Positions 6,985 to 14,005 are shown, numbered from the stretch's first letter. The stretch is DNA of 16,334 nt from CAG-390 sp045543615 (GCA_045543615.1 JAZPXL010000034.1:1-16334), one strand, 5' to 3'. The notes: generated by a model from the letters alone, not told the origin. Program-made: numbers and translations.

Positions 6985-7013
6985 TTGATTTTCTGGATTT
7001 ATTATAGTATAAT
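6985..7013 (+). promoter_or_regulatory. Sigma-A promoter of the Crp/Fnr regulator gene
   Basis: TTGATT (6985-6990), a 17-base spacer and TATAAT (7008-7013), with an expected start near 7020. The -35 box overlaps the ribosome site of ldhA on the other strand, and the -10 lies within the ldhA promoter zone, so the two promoters collide. The 16-bp palindrome would then sit just downstream of the start (+9 to +24), where a bound protein would block transcription. Confidence 0.7.
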
Positions 7014-7017
7014 TATA
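7001..7017 (-). promoter_or_regulatory. ldhA promoter -10 boxes
   Basis: Two TATAAT boxes lie on the minus strand, at 7017-7012 and 7006-7001. The first has TTGAAA 18 bases upstream (7041-7036), inside the palindrome. The second has no -35 match (CAGATT), but it predicts a start at 6994. The palindrome centre would then be exactly at -41.5, the classical class II activator position for Crp/Fnr proteins. Which box is used cannot be told from sequence. Confidence 0.6.
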
Positions 7018-7027
7018 ACACAAAATC

Positions 7028-7043
7028 TGTTGAAATTTCAACA
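7028..7043. promoter_or_regulatory. 16-bp perfect palindrome, candidate Crp/Fnr operator
   Basis: TGTTGAAATTTCAACA is identical on both strands. It ends just before the AAGGAG ribosome site of the regulator gene and lies upstream of the ldhA -10 boxes. Its TTGA...TCAA outer pattern resembles Fnr-type sites (TTGAT-N4-ATCAA), and the divergent gene encodes a Crp/Fnr-family protein, so it is the natural candidate regulator. Confidence 0.7.
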
Positions 7044-7055
7044 AAAGGAGCAATT

Positions 7056-7715
7056 TTGAAAAAATATTTAGAAATTTTGCGCAAGTGTCCTCTTTTTGAC
7101 GGTATAGCCGATGACGAGCTTGTGCGAATGCTTACCTGTCTTGGTGCGAGGACGAGAACGGTTGATAAAAAAGAGACGATAATTGATGAGGGTGAGCCGA
7201 TACACAATATAGGTATTCTTCTCTCGGGCTCGGCAAATGTCATTGGTATTGACTATGATGGAAACCGAAGCATTATAAGCAATATCAATCCATCGGGACT
7301 TTTTGTTGAAGACTACGCGTGTGCTGAGATCAAGTCGCTTCCCGTGATGGTTGTGGCAAATGATGAATGCGAGGTTATGATGATAGACCGTGACCATCTT
7401 CTCCATACCTGTCAAAACAATTGCTCATTCCATCAAACGCTGATATTTAATCTTATGAGGGATCTTGCCAATAAGGCTCTGCTTTTCCACGATAAGATAG
7501 ATATTCTTTCAAAGCGAACAACGAGAGAACGGCTTTTGACATATCTTACCATAGTGTCGGCAGAAAAGGGAGCGAGAGAGTTTGACATTCCGTTTGATCG
7601 TCAGGAGCTTGCAGACTATCTTGAGGTTGACCGCAGTGGTCTTTCCGTTGAGATAGGAAAACTCAAGGGCGAGGGAATTATCGATTGCAACAAAAAGCAT
7701 TTTGTGCTTTGTTAA
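7056..7715 (+). CDS. Crp/Fnr-family transcription regulator
   Basis: 219 residues from a TTG start. AAGGAG (7045-7050) with a 5-base gap selects it, and no better ATG lies nearby. Residues 10-120 form a cyclic-nucleotide-type beta-roll (CPLFDGI at 11-17, IIDEGEP, ILLSGSA). The long dimer helix runs about 124-150. The winged helix-turn-helix covers about 155-219, with RQELADYLEVDRSGLSVEI as the DNA-reading part. Members of this family sense cyclic nucleotides, oxygen, nitric oxide or redox state. No Fnr-type N-terminal cysteine cluster is present, and the effector is unknown. Scattered cysteines (11, 28, 90, 105, 119, 123) prove nothing. It lies back to back with ldhA and near the oxygen-defence operon, so fermentation or redox control is likely. 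Confidence 0.88.
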   Translation: MKKYLEILRKCPLFDGIADDELVRMLTCLGARTRTVDKKETIIDEGEPIHNIGILLSGSANVIGIDYDGNRSIISNINPSGLFVEDYACAEIKSLPVMVVANDECEVMMIDRDHLLHTCQNNCSFHQTLIFNLMRDLANKALLFHDKIDILSKRTTRERLLTYLTIVSAEKGAREFDIPFDRQELADYLEVDRSGLSVEIGKLKGEGIIDCNKKHFVLC

Positions 7716-7723
7716 ACAGAAAA

Positions 7724-7757
7724 CCAAAGCCGTGTCATTGACACGGCTTTGGCTTTT
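7724..7757. terminator. Bidirectional terminator after the Crp/Fnr gene
   Basis: A near-perfect inverted repeat of 14 bases per arm (7724-7737 with 7739-7752) leaves a small loop at its centre and is followed by CTTTT. It lies between the convergent Crp/Fnr and sigma-LRR genes and may end both. Confidence 0.83.
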
Positions 7758-7770
7758 ATTTATATTCGCC

Positions 7771-10700
7771 TTAATTTGTTGAGAAGCTTGTACTGCCGTC
7801 GGTGCAGTTTATGGTAACGATAGCACCGAACGCTGGTGGCTCGCAGTTTTTGATCTTTTCTGCCCAATCTGCAAGTGTTCCATCGTAGTTGATGGTTTTG
7901 AGGTTTTCGAGAGGGAAGAAAAGATATTTTGAAAACGGCAGGATATTGCCTGAAAGGTTCATCGTTTTGATGTTTGAATGAATGACATACTCAACAATAA
8001 TTTTTGTGTCGGTGTGAACATTGAGAATTTCCATTTCGCCCTCCTCAATACCGACAAGTGCGAGATAGGGTGAGCTTTCGTTTCCAATATACAAGCCGCC
8101 CTCATATTTGTTATATTTGAGAGAGGGGCAATCGAAGAATGCCGAATCTGAAATGTAGACAAGGCTTTCGGGAAGCGTGACGTTTTCAAGATACGCACAG
8201 CCCCAGAACGCACAGTCGCCAATCCGTGTGACGTTTTCGGAGAGACTGATGCTTGTGAAGTTACTGCCTAAGAATGCATAGTCCTCAATGATAGTGATGT
8301 TGTTTGGAACGAGGAGAGTGGAGACATTTTCAAGCAAGCAGGAGAATGCGTATGAGCCTATGGTTGTGATGGCCTTGTCCGAGGGAATAGTTGCGCCCGC
8401 CGCCGCTAAAACGATGCGACCGCTTGACTTATCGATAAGGCAGTTGTTCTTTACATAAAGTCTCTCGCTCTCGCCGTCAATCAAAACAGAGCGAAGGGTC
8501 AGACCCGATGCGTTAGCTCCTGTTGCAATAATCTGTGTGTCCTTGTGGAGAGTGATGCTGTCATTGCCGTCGGTCTTGCATTCGATAATTGCAAAATAGG
8601 GATTTGTATTGCTTGCAAGATAGAGACAGTTGCCGTAAGCTTGAGTCTTAAGCTTTGCGCAACCACTAAATACACTAAAGCCTATCTTCTCGAGGCTTTC
8701 GGGGAGTTGGATATTATTAAGCTCGGCAGAGTTAAGGAATGCATAATTTCCAATTACCTTGAGAGTTTCAGGGAGAGAGACGCTTGCAAGTCTTTCGCAA
8801 TCGCCAAACGCCCCCTCGCCTATTGTGGTAAGACCACTTTCTATTGTAACGGTACGGAGAGCCGAACAGGAAGAGAATGCGTATTGACCGATTTCAAGAA
8901 CGCTTGAGGGTATTTCCACGGTCTCGATGTTTCCGTTGCCTTCAAATGCACGCTCACCAATCTTGCGCACAGGCAGGCCGTGATATTCGGATGGAATAAC
9001 GATCTCGTTGCCTCTGTATGTGCCTATCGACTCGACAATATAGTAGTCCTCGTCATCGGAAAGAGAAAATTCAAAATTAAATTCCACCTTGCCGTCAAGG
9101 CAAACAACCTCATACTCACCATTCGGAGACATTTTGCCTGCCTCATAGTCCCACGCCTCGCCCTTTGTCAGATTGTTCCAATTTGAAATAGTACCGTCAT
9201 AGTATATGGTTTCAAGATAAACGCAGAACTCAAATGCGCCCTCGCCTATTGTGGTGTTGTGTGGAATATAAACTGTTTTGAGGTGTGATCCCGAGAACGC
9301 AATCTCGCCAATGCTTGCATTCTCACCGACGATTTTGAGCGTTTCAAGGCGTGGCGTTTGTGCAAATGCCATTGGGGCGATATTTACGGTTACGGAGTTG
9401 ATCTCAAGGGTGCCCAGCGTCATCAGGTCTGCAAATGCCTGCTCGCCTATGTTTACGACGGTTGAGTTGATTATTATGCTTTCAAGTGAATGCGTGGCAA
9501 CGAAAGCGTAGACACCAATATTTATTACGCTTTCGGGTATGGTAAGGGATGTAAGGCGGGCACAACGGCAGAATGCGCCGTTTCCTATCGTTTCAATGCC
9601 GTCCTCAAGTGTGAGGGCTTTTATGTTGTAGCAATCGCTGAAGGCGTCGTTGCCAATGGTGTTTACGCTTGACGGTACGCTTACCGATGTGAGAGTTTCA
9701 TTATTCATAAATGCACCATCTGCAATATGGTAAACAGGCTTGCCCTCGTGAGTGGAGGGGATAATTAGCTCTGTGTCCTTGCAAGTGCCGATGCCACATA
9801 GGATGTAATATGTACCGTCATCCGAGAGCTTGTACTCAAGTCCTATGCTGTATCTCGATGTGCAGTTTTGGCATTTGCCGTCAATATAATTGTGTCCGAT
9901 AGCCAAGAGAGTCTCAGTCTGACGCTCGCCACAGCTGCAGATATACTCTTTTTCGCCGTCCTCGGTACAACCGGGAGCTTTGGCGATTCTTTCGGTGTCA
10001 AAGGAGTGGACGTGTACGGTTTCGGGAGTGGTGGTATCTACTGAGATCTGGGGTTTTGTTTCATCGCCCTCGGGGGAGCTGTTGTCAGGTGTACCCTCGG
10101 TGTAGTGGGTGGTGTCCTCAGTGCCATTACCAAATCTCAGGACGCCTGCAAAACTGAGGGACGCTACGGTGAGAGCACCTGCAAGCAGAAGACCTGCTGC
10201 CGAGAGAACTACCTTTCCGATTGCGGTTGCAAAAAAGGATGTTGCAGCGGCAGTTGCACCTGCGGTGGCAGTTGCGCCTGACGCACTAACGGCTGTGGCT
10301 GTTGTTGCTGTCGTGGCAGTCGAAGCACAGGTGAAGCCTGAAGCGGTGGCCGCCTCTGCTGTTGCACTCTCAAGGGATGCGAGAAGTGTGGCGGGAACAA
10401 CACCTTTTTCCCCACCAAAGAAGAGCATAAAGAGAGCACCGACTGCGGCAGAGTGGAGTCTGACACCACTCTTTCTTTCGTAATCCTCGATTATGTTGCG
10501 CATAGCACGTCTGCCGTAAGAGAGACGGCTCTTTACAGTACCCTCGCTGACGTTCTGTATGGATGCTATGTCCTTTACGCTCATCTCTTCATAATAGTGA
10601 AGCATAATTGCAGAGCGTTGCTCGGGTGCAAGGGAGTTTATCATTGACGCAAGAGTTGCACGGAACTCCTCGTTTTCGTATGCAAGGTCGGGTCGAGAGC

Positions 10701-11037
10701 TATCGTCATCGTCCTCAACTCCGTCAAGTATCGAGCTTCCGTCCTCGTTTTCAAAGGGAACGACCTCACGCTCGGCAGTAAAGAATCGCATAGCCTTGCG
10801 ATGTGTGATGGTGATAGCCCAGCTGTAAAATGCTTCAGGTGAGGTGAGCGACTTTATGGATTTTACTATCTCGACGCAAGCCTCTTGAGTTGCATCTGCG
10901 GCATCCTCTGCGTTTTTTAGGGTGGAGAGGGCATAGTAATAAATATCATTATAGTGAAGCTCAAGCAGTTCGTTTAGAGCTGCTCCGTCTCCGTTTTTTG
11001 CTTTAAGTGCCAAAGATGTGGTTTTTTCGTTTTTCAT
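7771..11037 (-). CDS. Membrane-tethered ECF sigma factor fused to a BspA-like leucine-rich-repeat ectodomain
   Basis: 1088 residues in one open frame. Residues 17-90 are sigma region 2 (YALSTLKNAEDAADATQEA, then SWAITITHRKAMRFF). Residues 125-183 are region 4 (LAPEQRSAIMLHYYEEMSV, then a helix-turn-helix with VSEGTVKSRLSYGRR). A short hydrophobic patch (196-208) and an Ala/Thr-rich linker (213-270) lead to one membrane helix at about 275-300. Outside follow a polar Asp/Thr/Pro stretch, a cysteine module (C357, C367, C369, C389, C392) and leucine-rich repeats of the BspA/LRR_5 type with IGxxAFxxC cores at about 432-612, 687-798 and 888-975. Each array edge has YDGT...W capping. The sigma part would direct RNA polymerase and the ectodomain would sense a ligand or surface state. 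No separate anti-sigma gene is visible. Start: GGAG about 9 bases before the ATG. The gene follows a 55-residue ORF by 15 bases. Confidence 0.9.
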   Translation of the reverse strand: MKNEKTTSLALKAKNGDGAALNELLELHYNDIYYYALSTLKNAEDAADATQEACVEIVKSIKSLTSPEAFYSWAITITHRKAMRFFTAEREVVPFENEDGSSILDGVEDDDDSSRPDLAYENEEFRATLASMINSLAPEQRSAIMLHYYEEMSVKDIASIQNVSEGTVKSRLSYGRRAMRNIIEDYERKSGVRLHSAAVGALFMLFFGGEKGVVPATLLASLESATAEAATASGFTCASTATTATTATAVSASGATATAGATAAATSFFATAIGKVVLSAAGLLLAGALTVASLSFAGVLRFGNGTEDTTHYTEGTPDNSSPEGDETKPQISVDTTTPETVHVHSFDTERIAKAPGCTEDGEKEYICSCGERQTETLLAIGHNYIDGKCQNCTSRYSIGLEYKLSDDGTYYILCGIGTCKDTELIIPSTHEGKPVYHIADGAFMNNETLTSVSVPSSVNTIGNDAFSDCYNIKALTLEDGIETIGNGAFCRCARLTSLTIPESVINIGVYAFVATHSLESIIINSTVVNIGEQAFADLMTLGTLEINSVTVNIAPMAFAQTPRLETLKIVGENASIGEIAFSGSHLKTVYIPHNTTIGEGAFEFCVYLETIYYDGTISNWNNLTKGEAWDYEAGKMSPNGEYEVVCLDGKVEFNFEFSLSDDEDYYIVESIGTYRGNEIVIPSEYHGLPVRKIGERAFEGNGNIETVEIPSSVLEIGQYAFSSCSALRTVTIESGLTTIGEGAFGDCERLASVSLPETLKVIGNYAFLNSAELNNIQLPESLEKIGFSVFSGCAKLKTQAYGNCLYLASNTNPYFAIIECKTDGNDSITLHKDTQIIATGANASGLTLRSVLIDGESERLYVKNNCLIDKSSGRIVLAAAGATIPSDKAITTIGSYAFSCLLENVSTLLVPNNITIIEDYAFLGSNFTSISLSENVTRIGDCAFWGCAYLENVTLPESLVYISDSAFFDCPSLKYNKYEGGLYIGNESSPYLALVGIEEGEMEILNVHTDTKIIVEYVIHSNIKTMNLSGNILPFSKYLFFPLENLKTINYDGTLADWAEKIKNCEPPAFGAIVTINCTDGSTSFSTN

Positions 11038-11052
11038 TCTTATGTCTCCATA

Positions 11053-11220
11053 TCAGTTTTTTGTTTTGAAGCTTTCTTCGATTTGTGCTTTTATTCTTGT
11101 GTTTAGTGCCAAAAGCTCATCTCTCGGCATCGGGTGCATTCGCTTGTCCTCGGCAAAATACCTTTTGAGCATCACCGAAAGAGCGTCGCACTCGCCATCC
11201 CTTTTTCCTTTTTCGTGCAT
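11053..11220 (-). CDS. Small 55-residue protein upstream of the sigma-LRR gene
   Basis: This short frame has an excellent ribosome site: AAAGGAG (11234-11228) with 7 bases before the ATG. It runs 55 codons to a TGA, 15 bases before the sigma-LRR start. The product is highly charged and probably helical: MHEKGKRDGECDALSVML, then KRYFAEDKRMHPMPRDELL, ending IKAQIEESFKTKN. There is no signal peptide or membrane segment, so it should be cytoplasmic. I recognise no family. Tight coupling to a membrane-bound sigma factor makes a partner or modulator of the sigma domain the first guess, but that rests on position only. Confidence 0.6.
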   Translation of the reverse strand: MHEKGKRDGECDALSVMLKRYFAEDKRMHPMPRDELLALNTRIKAQIEESFKTKN

Positions 11221-11333
11221 TTTTGCGCTCCTTTTTTGTTCTTCTGTATATAGGTGCGCAAAAAATGCAGACAGGTTTTATAAAAACGCAAAATTTTTCA
11301 AAAAACCGAAAAAACTTTAAGTTTCCAAAAAAC

Positions 11334-11362
11334 ATTATAGCATAAAACTAATAAATTAACAA
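11334..11362 (-). promoter_or_regulatory. Sigma-A promoter of the small ORF and sigma-LRR operon
   Basis: On the minus strand, TTGTTA (11362-11357), a 17-base spacer and TATAAT (11339-11334). The expected start is near 11327, giving a leader of about 107 bases before the small ORF. The leader is A/T-rich and I see no clear riboswitch fold in it. Confidence 0.68.
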
Positions 11363-11403
11363 TAACGAAGAAAAAATTAACTTAAATTGCGCCCCTCTTT
11401 TTC

Positions 11404-11432
11404 TTGAAATACGCTTTGTTTGGTGGTATAAT
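11404..11432 (+). promoter_or_regulatory. Sigma-A promoter of the second GNAT gene
   Basis: TTGAAA (11404-11409), a 17-base spacer and a perfect TATAAT (11427-11432). The expected start is near 11439, about 34 bases before the chosen ATG. This rules out the in-frame TTG at 11404 as a start codon. Confidence 0.82.
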
Positions 11433-11472
11433 ATTATTGAGAACAACAAAACAAGAGGAATTTTATAGGAAA

Positions 11473-11934
11473 ATGATAGAGATCAGAAAGATGGAGTACG
11501 CTGACTCACAGGCGGTAGTGGAGATGATGAGAGATTTTTATTCATCGGATGCAGTTGCCACCCATGGCAGTGTGGAAATTTTTGAGCGTGACATCGAAAA
11601 CTGTATAAATGACTCTCCCTACCTTGAGGGATACGTTTTCTTAGATAACGGTAAGTGCATTGGCTACTCGATGCTTGCAAAAAGCTTTTCAACTGAATAC
11701 GGCAGACGGTGTATTTGGATCGAGGATATTTATCTTGTGCCCACACATCGTGGCGCAGGCGTTGCGTCTATGTTCTTTGACTTTCTTAAAGCTGAATATC
11801 CCGGAACAATACAAAGGCTTGAGGTTGAGGATTACAACACGGGTGCTATAAGAGCTTACGAGAAAAACGGATTTGATCGAATGCCGTACTCTGAGATGAT
11901 GAGACTTATAGACGGGGACGGAGACTTACAGTAA
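11473..11934 (+). CDS. GNAT-family N-acetyltransferase
   Basis: 153 residues beginning MIEIRKMEYADSQAVVEMM, the usual opening of a GNAT fold. The core IWIEDIYLVPTHRGAGVASM (82-100) carries the acetyl-CoA loop RGAGVA, and NTGAIRAYEKNGF (122-134) is the standard C-terminal part. The protein should acetylate a small amine or a protein N-terminus; the substrate cannot be inferred. AGAGGAA (11454-11460) lies 12 bases upstream and AGGA 2 bases upstream, so the ribosome site is imperfect. A start 18 bases later is possible but would cut the first beta-strand. The MalY-like gene begins 74 bases downstream with no terminator seen between. Confidence 0.85.
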   Translation: MIEIRKMEYADSQAVVEMMRDFYSSDAVATHGSVEIFERDIENCINDSPYLEGYVFLDNGKCIGYSMLAKSFSTEYGRRCIWIEDIYLVPTHRGAGVASMFFDFLKAEYPGTIQRLEVEDYNTGAIRAYEKNGFDRMPYSEMMRLIDGDGDLQ

Positions 11935-12008
11935 AGTTGAGTTTTGAAAGCTCGGGAAACATCGCTTGACGAGTGATTTAATAGAATAATTTTTAACGGA
12001 GAGAGAAT

Positions 12009-13214
12009 ATGAAATACGATTTTGAGTCTGTTATTGACAGACGTGGAATGGATGCGCTTGCAGTTGACGGACTTGGCAGTGGATGGGCACCGGGTGCTCC
12101 TGAGGCCGGCTTTGACGCCATTCCTATGTGGGTTGCAGATATGAATTTTCCCACGGTACCAACCGTTACAGAGGAGCTTGTGCGCCGTTCATCGCATCCG
12201 ATGTTTGGCTATTTTGATCCGAGGGAGGAGTATTTTTCCTCAATTATTCGCTGGCAGGAGAAGAGAAACTCCGTCATCGGTCTTCGCCCCGAGCACATTG
12301 GCTACGAAAACGGCGTTATTGGAGGGCTTTTGTCCGCCCTTGGCACATTCTGCTCAAAGGGCGACAATGTGCTTGTCCATTCTCCTACATATATCGGTTT
12401 TTCAATGGCACTTAAAAACAATGGCTACAATATCGTCGCAAGTCCACTCGTACAGGACGCGTGTGGTGTGTGGCGCATAGATTTTGAGGATATGGAGAGA
12501 CGGCTATCCGGTGGTGGCATTCACGCCGCAATCTTCTGCTCCCCTCACAATCCCACAGGGCGTGTTTGGGAGGCGTGGGAGATAGAGCGCACTATGGAGC
12601 TTTACCGAAAGTACGATGTTTACGTTGTTTCGGACGAAATTTGGTCGGACATAATTCTTCCCCCACACAAGCACATACCTACTCAATCAATAAGCGATGA
12701 CGCAAGAGAGCGCACAGTTGCGCTTTATGCTCCCTCAAAGACATTTAATCTTGCAGGTCTTGTTGGTGCTTATCACATCATTTATAACAAGCGTCTGCGT
12801 GAGAGGGTGGAGAAGGAGTCCTCGCTCTCGCATTACAACTCAATGAATATGCTGTCTATGTATGCTCTGATTGGCGCATACAAGGACGAGGGGTATGAAT
12901 GGGTGGACGAGCTTTGCACGGTCATATCAGGCAATATCGACTACGCCTGCGACTATATAGAAAAGCATTTCGACGGTGTGTCGGTAATGAAGCCCCAGGG
13001 TACTTATATGCTGTTTATTGATTGCAGTAAGTACCTAAGCTCCCACGGTATGACACTTGACGAGCTGCTCTCTCTTGGCTGGCGTGTCGGCGTTGCGTGG
13101 CAGGACGGCAGACAGCACGGAGGAGTGGAGCACATTAGGCTCAATCTCGCTCTCCCACTTTCAAGAGTAAGGGAAGCGTTTGAGCGACTTGATAAATATG
13201 TTTTTTGCAAATAA
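12009..13214 (+). CDS. MalY/PatB-family PLP-dependent C-S lyase or aminotransferase
   Basis: 401 residues, normal for class I/II fold-type I PLP enzymes. It opens with FESVIDRRGMDA and AIPMWVADMNFPTVP, and the early IPMWVADMDF-type motif is the hallmark of the MalY/PatB subfamily of cystathionine beta-lyases. Later features are GVIGGLLSAL, SPHNPTGRVW with N181, VVSDEIWSD with D209, and the PLP lysine K244 in APSKTFNLAG. Enzymes of this group cleave cystathionine or cysteine conjugates to pyruvate, ammonia and a thiol, and some act as aminotransferases. GGAGAG lies about 6 bases before the ATG. It may be cotranscribed with the GNAT gene upstream. Confidence 0.88.
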   Translation: MKYDFESVIDRRGMDALAVDGLGSGWAPGAPEAGFDAIPMWVADMNFPTVPTVTEELVRRSSHPMFGYFDPREEYFSSIIRWQEKRNSVIGLRPEHIGYENGVIGGLLSALGTFCSKGDNVLVHSPTYIGFSMALKNNGYNIVASPLVQDACGVWRIDFEDMERRLSGGGIHAAIFCSPHNPTGRVWEAWEIERTMELYRKYDVYVVSDEIWSDIILPPHKHIPTQSISDDARERTVALYAPSKTFNLAGLVGAYHIIYNKRLRERVEKESSLSHYNSMNMLSMYALIGAYKDEGYEWVDELCTVISGNIDYACDYIEKHFDGVSVMKPQGTYMLFIDCSKYLSSHGMTLDELLSLGWRVGVAWQDGRQHGGVEHIRLNLALPLSRVREAFERLDKYVFCK

Positions 13215-13218
13215 AACG

Positions 13219-13259
13219 AAAAACACGGTGGATTCTCTCTGCATTCTTAGCGGAGAAAT
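13219..13259 (+). repeat. Left arm of a 41-bp inverted repeat
   Basis: AAAAACACGGTGGA, then 11 unrelated bases, then TTCTTAGCGGAGAAAT. The same two blocks at the same spacing occur on the other strand at 14059-14099, so 30 of 41 positions match. The arm begins 5 bases after the stop of the MalY-like gene. Confidence 0.85.
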
Positions 13260-13276
13260 AGGCGGGCACAAAACTT

Positions 13277-13302
13277 CGGCAGAGAACTTGTTTTCTCTGC
13301 CG
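13277..13302 (+). terminator. Hairpin after the MalY-like gene, weak terminator
   Basis: A perfect 10-bp stem, CGGCAGAGAA (13277-13286) with TTCTCTGCCG (13293-13302), closes a 6-base loop and is followed by ATTTGTGTT. The T run is poor. The loop also carries the -35 box of the next promoter. Confidence 0.45.
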
Positions 13303-13316
13303 ATTTGTGTTATAAT
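13288..13316 (+). promoter_or_regulatory. Sigma-A promoter of the third GNAT gene
   Basis: TTGTTT (13288-13293), a 17-base spacer and TATAAT (13311-13316). The start is expected near 13323, leaving a leader of about 148 bases. The -35 lies in the loop of the preceding hairpin. Confidence 0.68.
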
Positions 13317-13327
13317 GGGGCTAACAA

Positions 13328-13417
13328 AAAGCCTCCCTTGTGTAAAGGGAGGCTTTGGACGCGCTCGTGCATCTTTAGGGGTATGGGCTTTGCCCGATGC
13401 CTTTGTTATACAAAGGC
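13328..13417 (+). repeat. Three hairpins in the leader of the third GNAT gene
   Basis: Three inverted repeats follow one another: AAAGCCTCCCTT/AAGGGAGGCTTT (13328-13339 with 13345-13356, 12 pairs), GGGC/GCCC (13385-13388 with 13392-13395), and GCCTTTG/CAAAGGC (13399-13405 with 13411-13417). None runs into a T stretch. From memory, CCTCCCTT...AAGGGAGG hairpins are common interspersed repeats in gut Clostridia. The 28 bases between the first two hairpins show nothing recognisable. Confidence 0.6.
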
Positions 13418-13470
13418 GAAACTGGCGATAAAACAGAACGATAAATACGAATTTGACGAGGGGAATATTG

Positions 13471-13947
13471 ATGATTATTACATTGGAAACAAGAACTGCT
13501 GATTCGGTTCGAACCTATTTTGAAAAGGCAAATAGACCCGAAATCAAGCAGGTATTACCCCAAAAGGCACAGACAGTTGAAGAAGCATTGGCAGATTACG
13601 AAGAAACACTATTGCCAAATGCAACAAGCTTCGGTCAGACAGTATATGTCGATGGGAAATATGTCGGTGATGTTTGGTGTTATTGCATTGATATGGATGA
13701 TGAACCAAACTGTATGCTTAGTTTCTGCATTTTTGAACCGGAATATTGGTCTAAGGGTATTGCTACATCGGCTGTAAAGATGTTTATTAAGAATGTTTGT
13801 GAGCGATACGATGTTAAAACCATCGGTGCATTTACCTTTGCACACAACAATGCTTCCATAAGAGTTTTGGAAAAGAACGGTTTTGTAGTTATAGAAGAAT
13901 TTGAAGAAGATGGAGTTTTGTCAAAGTATCTTCAGTATGAGTGCTGA
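13471..13947 (+). CDS. GNAT-family N-acetyltransferase inside an inverted-repeat-bounded segment
   Basis: 158 residues from the ATG at 13471, with GAGGGG 7 bases upstream; an earlier in-frame TTG is rejected. The chain shows LSFCIFEPEYWSKGIATSAV at 83-102, with acetyl-CoA loop residues WSKGIAT, and NNASIRVLEKNGF (126-138). This layout belongs to the RimJ/RimL-like branch of GNAT proteins. The substrate is unknown. Its codons are more A/T-rich (many gca, aca, gaa) than those of neighbouring genes. The gene and its promoter lie between two 41-bp inverted repeats, suggesting that it arrived as a unit. A 13-bp hairpin follows. Confidence 0.86.
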   Translation: MIITLETRTADSVRTYFEKANRPEIKQVLPQKAQTVEEALADYEETLLPNATSFGQTVYVDGKYVGDVWCYCIDMDDEPNCMLSFCIFEPEYWSKGIATSAVKMFIKNVCERYDVKTIGAFTFAHNNASIRVLEKNGFVVIEEFEEDGVLSKYLQYEC

Positions 13948-13971
13948 CGAATTCCAATTTATCGAATAGCA

Positions 13972-14005
13972 AACGCCGACAGATCTAAAGAAATCTGTCG
14001 GCGTT
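13972..14005. terminator. Hairpin terminator after the third GNAT gene
   Basis: A 13-bp stem, AACGCCGACAGAT (13972-13984) with ATCTGTCGGCGTT (13993-14005), has an 8-base loop and is followed by CATTATTTGTTT. The T stretch is broken, so efficiency is uncertain. It lies between convergent genes. Confidence 0.62.

Noticed and set aside
10225..10380. Possible tandem DNA repeat
   Set aside because: The GCA/ACA-type codon runs encode the Ala/Thr spacer; no regular DNA period is seen.
10109..10483. Frames rich in Ala/Val or Gln/Pro over the sigma-LRR gene
   Set aside because: They are shadows of the Ala/Thr-rich linker codons of the sigma protein.
11316..11325. GGAAAC on the minus strand as an ECF-type -35 for autoregulation
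   Set aside because: No matching ECF -10 (CGTC or CGTA type) occurs at 16-17 bases; the TATAAT promoter at 11334-11362 fits better.
11935..12008. Promoter TTGACG in the gap before the MalY-like gene
   Set aside because: The only -10-like box (AATAAT) is about 13 bases away, too close for sigma-A.
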